A stretch of DNA of 64,000 bases from Gautieria morchelliformis. Taxonomy: Eukaryota > Basidiomycota > Agaricomycetes > Gomphales > Gomphaceae. Position 1 is the first letter of the stretch. Every line of letters begins with the position of its first letter. Positions 22,641 through 32,600 of this stretch are shown piece by piece. Location of the stretch: assembly GCA_015179125.1 (NCBI GenBank), contig WHVA01000042.1:310001-374000 (forward strand), given 5' to 3'. The notes beneath the pieces were generated by a model, which searched no databases, was not told the origin of the DNA, and saw only the letters and a list, made by a program, of their open reading frames with translations. Both the position numbers and the translations under genes were made by a program.

Positions 22641-23411
22641 CGCACAAGCAGCGGCAGCACGCGGCCCCTGTGCTGTCCACGCTGTCGCCGTGGGCACATG
22701 CACCCGAACCCGGACACGGTGGCGCACACGCACACAGCCCCACACATGCACGCACCCGCGCCCTTCCCTGCGCCGTCGCCGCTCTCGCCATTCCCCCGCG
22801 CACTGTGGTTCGTGGACGTGTGGTGCGTGCGCGCTGCGGGGCACAAAAAGCGAAAAGCAGACATGTCCATGACCGTGATGTGTCTGCCCAGTGCTACTGG
22901 CCCACACGGGGCGAACGCATCACGGTCATGGTGGTGGTGGTGAGAGAGGAAGAACGAGTGTACTCTAATTACATAAGGTCGGGATCCGAAAGGACTTCAG
23001 AGAATACTAGTACTTAGCTTACTGTATTAAAACTTTGTTCTATATGTTGCAGGCATATAAGCCCTTGGAAGGGCATGGTGTTGCTTTAGGATGAATATAT
23101 GTGCTCGCAGCAATGTTATGTTATTATGGGGTGTTCGAAGACCGATCTGTGATAAGTGCTTGGCTAATTTAGAGATATTTAGAGATATTTAGACGACTGA
23201 CCTCGTTGGGGATTCTCGATGCGATCCACTGGCCCAAGTACCGACGTTCAGTCGGATTCTGGTTCGGTCTGGGGTATTCAGACGTTCAACTGTGCTGACA
23301 TACTCAAACCAGAGACTATACAAGAATACCTTCAATTATGTGTAGATAATGCTACATTCTTATGGGTTCATGAGGACTTGATCTACAAATACTAACCCAT
23401 AAAACGCGGTG

Positions 23412-23639
23412 AATTCCACTTCTCAAAGACCACATGTCACCGGCCGGCATTCCAAGTTTCCGATGCCACGCCTTGTTATACACTTACATACTGCAGCAGA
23501 TCGCAGGTTTGTGCTGTGAGAACGTTTAGGTTCTCTCTAGCGTGCGGACTGGTAACTGGACATGGCATCTCAGTGGTTTTCCTCCATGCATGCTCGTTTG
23601 CTCTTGGTGGGTGTAGCTAAACACCTTGAACGTGTTTCA
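23412..23639. repeat. Start of copy B of the triplicated locus
   Basis: Matches 37934-38157 in copy C base for base over long runs (for example CACATGTCACCGGCCGGCAT). It is cut off at 23639 by the copia insertion and resumes at 28491. No coding signal. Confidence 0.8.
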
Positions 23640-23944
23640 TGTTGGGGTTATCGGGGATAAGCTAGAACACAGTCAGGGTGGAGGGGAGATCGGTCAGGGT
23701 GTTGTCTCATGTCAGTAGCCTCGGGCATATGCCCGAGGCCGTATATAGTGCAGAACCATAGTTAGCGGCACCTCAGTGAACTACCTCATTCACTGAGGTG
23801 CGTATCCTTTTCTATCGGCATCTAGATATAAAGCCACTCACTCTGTTGATAGCTTCTATATCTAGGTAGAGTACTAATACATACTCAGTGAACTACCTCG
23901 TTCACTGAGCTTCTATATCTAGACTACTGCGCATAACCTCCACA
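23640..23944 (+). repeat. Left LTR of copia 2
   Basis: TGTTGGGG...CCTCCACA. It contains a TATA-like TATATAG (23743-23749) and two hairpins with the AGTGAA/TTCACT core (23769-23800, 23884-23909). The change CCTCATTC relative to the right LTR is a CpG loss. Confidence 0.95.
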
Positions 23945-23948
23945 GGTT

Positions 23949-26900
23949 ATGGGCCCCGCAGAGCCCACCATGCCATCCTCCACCTCGAAGTCGTTCGCCA
24001 TCCCAAAGCTGGCTCGGGATGGCACGAATTGGGTAACGTGGAAAAGTCAGACACTAGCGACGACTCGAGGTGCCAGACGGCACCTAGAGGGGACCGATAG
24101 GATCCCCCCGACGCTCCCCACGTACCCAACTGGCCACACCTTGACGGAGAAGGAGGAGGAGGAATTAGAAGAGCTGGAAAAACGCTGGGACGACTATCAC
24201 CAGCGCAAGGTGACTATCAAGGTGCAGATCTTCACCACGGTGCCCGATAGCGTCCTCATAGAGGTACGGAACCTGGACACCGCGAAGGAGGTCTGGGACG
24301 CCGTGTGCACGAAGCACGAGGCGAAGGCCCTCACTGTCAAGGTCGACATGCGCCGACGCATGTACGAAATGAAATGTGAGGACGACTCGAATGTCCGCAC
24401 TCACCTAGAGTCGCTCATGAAAATGCATGAACAACTGGCAAGCATGAATGCGGCACTCACCGACGACAATCTAGTGACCATCATCCTCGGTTCGCTCCCG
24501 AAGTCCTATCGCCCACTGATAAACGCCATCACGATGTCTGCAACGCACACGAAGGCAAAATTGGAACCCGATCAGGTGGTGGAAACGCTGATTGACGAGT
24601 TTGAATGACTTACCATCGAAGAACATCAGCTCAAGGCCAGCGAGAACGCACTGGTAGCAGTGAAGGGCCACGGAAAACCACAGCCACGCAGCGGAACCTC
24701 CAGCAGCGCTAGGACTGACTTAGAATGTTGGAACTGCGGTAAAAAGGGGCATAAGAAGGCAGATTGCCGTTCTAAGGCCAAGAAGAAGGATAAAAAAGAG
24801 GGTGACACTGACAAGAAAGGCACCGACTCGGCAAACACAGCGACGGGAGGCGAGGAATTCGCCTTCACGACGACGTTCGCTGGGACCGCACTCGCACTAG
24901 GAACGAGTCCGATAACGGGCCACGAGGTCGACGTCTACGACTCAGGAGCGTCAGGGCACATGTCACCAGACCGGCACCGGTTAGTTACCTTCAAAGAGAT
25001 TGCGCCAGGCGCGATCAACGCCGTGGACAAGACGATATTCCAGGCTATCGGGATAGGGAACATGAGGATAGGCATCCCCAACGGGAAGACAACGATGCAC
25101 GTTACCTTGTGGGACGTGTTGTATTGCCCAGATCTGGCATTCACGTTGATATCCCTCACACACTGCGACACTGCCGGTTACTCGGTCCTCCTGAAGGACC
25201 GACAGTGCCTGATCCGAGACTCGAGAGGGGCGCTGATGGGGCAGATCCCACTCTCGAACGGACTCTACAAGGTAGAGCATAAGTCAGTGGCTGCGCCGGC
25301 AAATACAATAAGGAAAACGCTCACCATCGACGAGCTGCACCGGCGCATGGGCCATATATCCCCGCTGATCGCCCGGAAACTCGTCCGGGACGGTACCATA
25401 ACAGGGCTAGACTTGGATGCATCAAGTCAGCCGAGTTTTTGTAAGGCATGCGCACAAGCTAAGCCTACGCGCAAGCCGGTCCTGCAGGCGAGGGATGGAC
25501 CGCGAGCCTCCACATTCGGTGAAAAAGTCCACTCCAATGTCTGGGGACCGGCAAACCCCCAGAGCTACGATGGCAAGGAATATTTTGTCAGTTTCACTGA
25601 TGACCACAATAGATGGACCTACCTCGTCCCGATGGCACGGAAAGCCAAGGCGTTCGGCTGCTACAAACAATACGAGGCGTGGGTCGAGACCCAGCATGGC
25701 GTGAAGGTAAAACGCCTGCAAACGGATCGCGGCGGTGAATATCTTTCGCAGGAATTCACTACGCACCTTAAGTCGAAGGGAACGGTATGGAGTCTCACCG
25801 TACATGATACGCCAGAGGAGAACGGGGTGTCGGAGCATCTGAATAGAACACTGTTAGAGCACGCGCGAGCTATGATCCTGACAGTGGACTTACCCAAGTT
25901 CCTGTGGACCGAGTCAGTGCAGCACGCGGTGTGGTTAAAAAATCATACCTCGACGCGCGCGCTCGACGGCAAAACGCCATACGAGCTGGTACATGGCACA
26001 AAACCCGATCTCACGGACCTACCTGAGTGGGGCACAACAGTATTTGTGCTGAGGGAACATTCCAGCAAGCTGGATGCAAAGTCGGACGAGGGCAGGTGGA
26101 TGGGGTACAGCAACGAGAGTAAAGGGCACAGGGTTTACTGGCCCGGAAAATGCCGCATCACGGTCGAACATAACGTCACGTTCGACACCCCTATCCTTGT
26201 GACTCCTGCTGACGCACTGGCTGAGGGGGAGTCTGACCCTCAGGGCAGCCAGGGCGCCAGCAGCAGCATCCATCAGGCCCAAAGACCACCGCCGCTACCA
26301 CCAGGACTCCCAGAACAGACCGCGCGGATCGACCCGCTCGAAGGGTTCGAGAGGACGGACACACCGCCAGACCCGCCGCAGGGCAGGGGCCAGCGCACGT
26401 GAAAGCCATCGGCGTACGTGCGAGGGATCGCGGACGGCGCAGGCAGCAGTACGGGCCGCGCAAACGCGCCCGCCTACCCGCGTGGATTGCCCTTACCCAC
26501 AGACGGCACGGCCTTGGCTGTTCTGGCAGAGCTGGACAGTGGCATCGCCGCCGAGCCCGAGGGGGAGACGTGCTGCCCCTTCGAGTACTCGATGGCAGCA
26601 GCGGCACGCGACGCAGGGGATGACCCGGTCAGCGTGACTGACGCGCGTTCCCGCGACGACTGGCCGCTATGGGATGCCTCGATCAAGCGCGAGCTGCGCC
26701 AGCACGCAGATCTAGGTACTTGGGACTTGGTGGAACCACCGGATGGTGCGAGCATCGTGGGGAGCAAGCTTGTCTTCCACTACAAGCGCGACGCGAGCGG
26801 TCAGGTCGTAGCACACAAGACCAGACTCATCACGCAAGGGTTCTGACAGACCGAAGGGATTGACTACAACGAGACATTTTCCCCCACCGCCAAACTCTCC

Positions 26901-28178
26901 GCCATCCGTATTATAGCCGCCATAGCAGTCAGGAACGACTGGGAGCTGGAGCAAACCGATATCGACGGCGCGTACCTCAACGCGCCGATCACGGAAACGG
27001 TTTACATGCGTCAGCCCAAGGGCTATGAGGTCGCTGGCAGGGAAAACCACGTCTGCCGTCTTAACTGCGCGATCTACGGATAAAAGCAGTCGGGGAGGGA
27101 ATGGTACGACATGTTGTGCGGAATTATGTACAGGTTCGGTTTCACGCGATGCGAGGCGGAACACGCTGTGTTCCACCAATACGCTGACCAGGATGCGCTC
27201 ATTGTCGCCGTTGATGTCGACGACCTCACCATGGCAGGCAACTCGAGGGCCACGATCCGCAGATTCAAGGACGAGCTGCGCACCGTCCTCAAGATTAAGG
27301 ACATGGGGGATCTACATTGGTTATTGGGGATCGAAGTCAAACGGGACCGTGAGCTGCGAACTCTCTCCCTCTCACAGCGCACTTACATCGAGAGGATTCT
27401 CGAGTGATTCAACCTACAGGATGCCAACCCCTTGACCACGCCACTCGACCCCCATCATAAGCTGTCCCTATCGCAATCCCCGTCCACACCCTGGCAACAC
27501 GACGACATGCGCAACGCCCCCTACAGGGAGGCCATCGGTTCCCTAATGTACGCGGCGCTGGGCACGCGCCCCGACATATCCTTCCCCATCTCCTTCCTCG
27601 CGCAGTTCATGCAGAATCCGGGGAGGGCACATTGGGAGGCGGTAAAAAGGGTCTTTCGTTACCTGAAGGGAACGAAAGACACGTGCCTCATCATTGGAGG
27701 GACGGGACAGGGCCTAGAGGCGTTTTCAGACGCAGATTGGGCCTCACAGGAACACAGACACTCTATTTCTGGTTACATATTCACGATCGACGGAGGAGCG
27801 GTCTCCTGGAGCTCGAAGAAGCACCCTATCATCGCACTTTCGACGACGGAGGCTGAGTACATCGCGGCAACGCACGCTGCGAAGGAGGCTCTCTGGATTA
27901 GGACCTTTATCGCGGAAATCGCGCGACCACTCAAGGAGCCCGCCACGATTCACTTAGACAATATCTCTGCTATTTCTATCACGAAGAATGACGCCTACCA
28001 CCCTCGTACCAAACATATTGATATTCGCTACCACTTCATACGGGACGCCGTTCGCAGGAAGCTCATACAGGTCGACTACGTCCCTACCGCTGACATGGCG
28101 GCGGACATGTTCACCAAACCCCTAGCCCGGCACAAGGTGGAGTACCTGAACTCGCTGGTAGGGATGCATTCCACTTAA
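23949..28178 (+). pseudogene. copia 2 gag-pol polyprotein with five in-frame stops
   Basis: One frame of 1410 codons with no frameshift, interrupted at 24606 (TGA), 26400 (TGA), 26844 (TGA), 27081 (TAA) and 27405 (TGA). Order: Gag (KSFAIPKLARDG...), zinc knuckle CWNCGKKGHKKADC, protease DSGASGHMSPDR, integrase zinc region (HRRMGH...CKACAQAK) and catalytic core with LQTDRGGEYLS, reverse transcriptase (TAKLS, VAVDVDDL), RNase H (SDADWAS, EAEYIAATHAAKEALW, ADMFTKPL). All four TGA codons sit where CGA (Arg) is expected, which suggests CpG deamination. The ATG lies 4 bases after the LTR, inside the primer-binding site. Confidence 0.95.
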
Positions 28179-28185
28179 GGGGGAG

Positions 28186-28490
28186 TGTTGGGGTTATCGG
28201 GGATAAGCTAGAACGCAGTCAGGGTGGAGGGGAGATCAGTCAGGGTGTTGTCTCATGTCAGTAGCCTCGGGCATATGCCCGAGGCCATATATAGTGCAGA
28301 ACCATAGTTAGCGGCACCTCAGTGAACTACCTCGTTCACTGAGGTGCGTATCCTTTTCTATCGGCATCTAGATATAAAGCCACTCACTCTGTTGATAGCT
28401 TCTATATCTAGGTAGAGTACTAATACATACTCAGTGAACTACCTCGTTCACTGAGCTTCTATATCTAGACTACTGCGCATAACCTCCACA
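28186..28490 (+). repeat. Right LTR of copia 2
   Basis: Identical to the left LTR except at four CpG/CpA positions. It is preceded by AAGGGGGAG (polypurine tract, 28177-28185), and the 5-bp repeat TTTCG follows at 28491-28495. Confidence 0.95.
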
Positions 28491-28733
28491 TTTCGTACCC
28501 ACCATTCCACATACCAATAGCTCTTCTTCAGTTCCGCCCTTGTTTGACCTATTCCCTTGTGTTGCGAGGAAGGCCTGTGGGAAGCTTCTTCTGCAAGCAA
28601 GACATCATTCATAAGTATCTGGAGAGGTGTGTAGACTTTGGAGGCGACGTTTGGTGCCTTCAGAATACGCTTCCAGCGGGAGGTCTGCATATTGTAATTT
28701 CGCTGCTGCGTCGCCGATATATGAGGTTTCCCG

Positions 28734-29012
28734 GTGGGCGCGGAGGCACGAAGGTGCGCAGGGGAAGATAATGCAGATGCGATACGGCTGGTTGGGGGCA
28801 GCCGCGGATGGAGTGCGTGGTTAGGATGCTGGAGAGCGGGTGGGGTGGGGTGGGAAGAGCCCCAGGGGGGCGGTGGCGGGCCGGAGGAGGAGCATGATGT
28901 GTGCAAGAGTGTGGAGGGCCGTGCTGTGCAGTTCGCGAATGTGAATAGGCTCCCGCTCACGATGACGTGGCATATACGAAGATGGGTTTGAGGTCCTGCG
29001 TGCATTAGGATG
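28734..29012 (+). pseudogene. 3' fragment of the 6350-type gene, copy B
   Basis: Nucleotide match to about 7520-7725: VGAEARRCAGEDNADAIRLV corresponds to VGAEAKRCAEDDEDAIRLV. A deletion and frame change follow, then GTTTGAGGTCCTGCGTGCAT matches the last codons and stop. The shared 3' flank continues (GCTTCATCTGATAC). The upstream exon and most of the gene are absent, so the copy is dead. Confidence 0.8.
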
Positions 29013-29397
29013 ACTCCACTTGAAGGGCTTACTCCTCTTTTCTTTCTTTCTTTCTTTTTGCTTCATCTGATACGCTACGAGATTATACTCCCGGATGTGA
29101 TGTCTTGTATTCTATGTAGTGTGAGGGTGGACGTAGCCATTTAATTTCCGGACAAATGGGATCTTGCCCTTGAGTCTGGCCGTCAGTCTGGCTGTGACTC
29201 TGACTATATCTTACTTAGTGGCGGCGGCGTTTCTCGTCTGAAAAAAAAATGTCATGCATTTAATTGAGAATTTGAGACTCAGTGTTCAGTGTTCACGTCA
29301 CATGCTCTGGATGAGGCCTCAAGACCAGACGGTCACAGTGGGGGTCTTACAGCTAGAGTACTAGTACTGTCTTGCTTCCTGATCAGGGGATGTCCAC
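29013..29397. repeat. Copy B 3' flank of the fragment gene, up to the copia 3 insertion
   Basis: Matches 38665-39035 in copy C. It includes a CTTT-type short tandem run (29037-29056) and ends at the TCCAC target site. No coding signal. Confidence 0.6.
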
Positions 29398-29608
29398 TAT
29401 TGGAATCTGTACCGACTGTACCGACTGGTTAGATCTAGGTACAGGTGTATCAATACATATGAAGAAGCGGCAACTAGGTGAGATCACATTACCTCAGTCT
29501 CACAGATGATTGTGATAGACTGAGGAAAGGATGTGAACTCCGACACGCGTCTCAAGTACCGCGCCAGCGGAGTTTGGTACACGTATAGGTCACGCTTGAA
29601 CTCCAACA
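29398..29608 (-). repeat. 3' LTR of copia 3
   Basis: Read on the minus strand it runs TGTTGGAG...CCAATA. It contains a hairpin with CCTCAGTCT/AGACTGAGG arms. Differences from the other LTR: GAAGAAG for GAAAAAG and GTACACG for GTACGCG. Confidence 0.95.
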
Positions 29609-29616
29609 CACACCCC

Positions 29617-32600
29617 TCAAGCGATGACCTCGCCATTCAATCTTCGGAGGCCTAACTTGTCGAACAGGTAGCTGAAGATCGGACGGCTCAGAGCTTTGGT
29701 AAGTATGTCCGCGGAGTTTTCTCTTGTTGGAACATGCGTAAAGCTGACCTCAGCGCACGTGACACGTTCACGGATGAAATGGTGAGCAACATCGATGTGC
29801 TTCATCCTGGCATGGAAAGTGGGATCCTTGGTCAGGATAATCACGCCCATATTGTCACATAAAATGTTAGTGGCCCCTTTTTGTTCAAAACCGACGAGTT
29901 TCAGTAACGATCTTAGCCATAGTGCTTCTTTGGTTCCGTATGAGCACGACATGTATTCGGCTTCGACACTGGATGTCGCTACGGTGGGTTGTTTCTTCGA
30001 GCTCCACGAGATTGGACCACCACCTAAGGAGTATAGGTAGCCGGCAGTAGATCTACGGTCATCCCGATCCGAAGCCCAGTCCGAGTCCACCCACCCAGAT
30101 AGGAGAACATTCTTCCCACCTAGGACGAGCTCCACATCACGCGTCGTGTATAGGTAAGTGATGACTCTCTGGGCTTGCGTCCAATGTATGGGACCAGGGT
30201 TGACACTGAACTGACTCAGGTGGGAAACCGCGAACGATATGTCCGGCCACGTGCCCATCCCCACGTACATCATGGAACCAATAGCGGTGAGGTAGGGAAT
30301 TTTCTGCATGCCCCTCACCTCATCCTCACTTTTAGGGCATAGGTCTTTGGACAGCACGACGGTGTGGTCGAGGGGGGTATACTTGGCATATGCATTCTGT
30401 AAGTTCAACCGTTTCGCGATCGTCTCGATGTAGGCACGCTGAGACAGGGAGATCGTCCTCGCAGCCCTGTCCCTTTTTATAGCCATGCTGAGGAGGTGAT
30501 GAACCTCGCCAAGGTCCACTAGATCAAAGATCGCACCGACATCGGCCTTAACCCTCACCATTTCCGCCGTGGTACTCGCCGCCACACAAATGTCATCAAC
30601 ATGGATCGCGAGAATGGAGGTCCCATCTGCGGTGGTGCGTGTGTACACGCAGTGGTCAGCAGCGACTCTGGTAAAGCCCATCTCTTCCACCAGGGCTTTG
30701 TTAAGCCTAGCGTTCCACAACCGCGGTGACTGTACCAGACCGTAGAGAGTCTTCCTCAGCCGACAAACGTGAGTCTCCTTTCCTTTCACAACGCATCCTT
30801 CCAGTTGCTCCATATACACTGCATCGTCTAGCTCTCCATGCAAAAAGGCGGTTTTGATGTCCATCTGGTGGATCTCCCAATCCATTGCGGCACCAATGTG
30901 CAGTATTGCACGTACGGACTCCATCCTTGTAACAGGAGCGAAGGTGTCCGTGTAGTCGATACCGGCCCTTTGGACAAAACCTTTCGCCACCACACGGGAC
31001 TTAAACCTCTTAGGAGTGCCGACGACATCCTTCTTCCTCAGGAACACCCATTTGGATGGGATGACACGACGACCGTCAGGGACTTCAGTCCGTGGGACAA
31101 GATCCCACACACCGTGTTTCGACAGTGAGTTCATCTCCTCGTTCATACTCGACTCCCACTGCAGGGCATCCGATCTCTTTAGGATTTCTCGATATGTCTT
31201 GGGGTCATCCACTTCACCGACACAACACCATTCATCCTCGGACTCAGCCACAAAGATGCCCACTTCCTCGCTATCTAACGGAGCACCCCCACGAGTTTGC
31301 GCTTTGATTTCTCTCATCTCCCTGAGCGTTCTGTCCATTACTGACTCATATGACAGACCTCGCATCGCGGCGCCCGCGGCAGACACCTTCGGTACACGGG
31401 TGGAGTGTCTCAGTAGTACCTCAGTGGGAGCATCGGTCGGTACACCGGTGTTGTCAGTACTGCGGGCAGGATCACTGACTATAGGGCAGGGCACGGGGGA
31501 CAGATCCTCATCACGTTCAGGGTCAGGCTCCGGAATCGCGTCCGCATTCGCGATGACACCAGGGTGCAGCTTTCTGGGTCGGGAGTCCTGGCTTTCTGCG
31601 AAGACTACATTACGTGTGACATGGATCTTGCCAGAATGTCGCTCCAGACAACGGTAAGCCTTCGAAGTCTCCGAGTAACCAACCAGAACGCATTCAACAG
31701 ACCAATTATAGATCTTTGGGTTTTCACCGGCGATGTGTACCCATGCCCGGCACCCGAGCTCGCGCAGATGTGAGATATCAGGTCTTACACCGAACCACAT
31801 CTCATACGGCGTCAGTCCTCTAAGGGTCCTGGTATGTGTCCTGTTCTTCAGGTATGCAGCAGCCCTCACAGACTCAGCCCATAGGCTTGGAGGTAACTTC
31901 ACATCAGATCTGATAGCACGGGCACGGTTCATCACGGTGCGGTGACACCTCTCCGCACGGCCATTCTCTGCCGAGGTGTAAGGGGCAGTTGTCTGGTGAC
32001 GGATGCCTTCACGCTTCAGGTACGACTCGAATTCATCGGAGGTGTATTCACCCCCATTATCGGTGCGAAAGGTAAGTACCTTCTCATTGCTCTCCCTCTC
32101 AACTAGCGCAAGCCAATCCTTGAAGACAGCCGTAGCGTCCGATTTCTTCTTAAGCGGGAATAGCCAGGACATGCTTGTGTAGTCATCAATAAAGTTTAGA
32201 ACATATCTGTCCCCAGTTGCGCTGCCAACGTCCTCAGGCCCAGTAATGTCCGAGAAGACCTTCTCAAGCTGCCTCTTCGCCCGCACCCCCTTCCTGAGTT
32301 TCGGAACAGGCGATTTTGTCTGTTTGCCGACGACACAGTGTTCACAAATGGGGGGGAGGGTGGACAGATCAACGGGCATACCTTCCACCATACCGGACTT
32401 GGCCATTTTGATAATCGAAGAGTAGTTCAAATGGCCGAGTCGTCTGTGCCAGGTCTCAAGGTCGGGAGCAGCACGCGCAATATTGGCTGATTCAGCAATA
32501 GCCTTGGGATCACCAGATATGTAATAGAGGTCAGTACCAATTTTAGCACCTTCTGCCATAATTTTGCCATTTCGGGTTTTGATAGCAACGCGGCCGTCAC

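Larger units (their letters stand above)
17311..23411 (+). mobile_element. Outer CMC-type transposon, interrupted by a second copy of itself
   Basis: Begins CACCGCGTTTTACGGGTT at 17311 and ends with its complement at 23411. The shared TIR is about 29 bp. The TSD is AAT (17308-17310, 23412-23414), and the empty site is at 37931-37933 in the copy B/C junction, where the flanks are continuous. CAC-starting TIRs plus a 3-bp TSD fit the CMC/EnSpm superfamily. Without the inner insertion and its duplicated 3 bp the element is about 2.04 kb. It keeps the first exons of the family gene (21876-22172, broken) and a GC-rich segment at about 22350-22920. Confidence 0.85.
23640..28490 (+). mobile_element. 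Ty1/copia retrotransposon 'copia 2', complete but inactivated
   Basis: Two 305-bp LTRs (23640-23944, 28186-28490). The primer-binding-like GGTTATGGGCCCC directly follows the left LTR and the polypurine AAGGGGGAG precedes the right LTR. The flanks TTTCA and TTTCG form a 5-bp TSD with one change. The empty site is in copy C near 38155-38160. The LTRs differ at four positions, all CG versus CA. A single gag-pol frame spans the interior, broken only by stop codons. Confidence 0.95.

Noticed and set aside
22173-22907. 244-codon minus-strand ORF
   Set aside because: GC-rich low-complexity reading opposite a more plausible plus-strand fragment; no splice structure or motif.
24606-27407. In-frame TGA codons read as a recoding signal (selenocysteine, Trp or Gag-Pol readthrough)
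   Set aside because: They occur at several unrelated places in pol, the paralogous elements have sense codons there, and CpG deamination explains them.
23640-28490. Neurospora-style repeat-induced point mutation
   Set aside because: LTR differences and nonsense changes are in CpG context; no CpA-biased mutation is seen and copia 3 is nearly unmutated.
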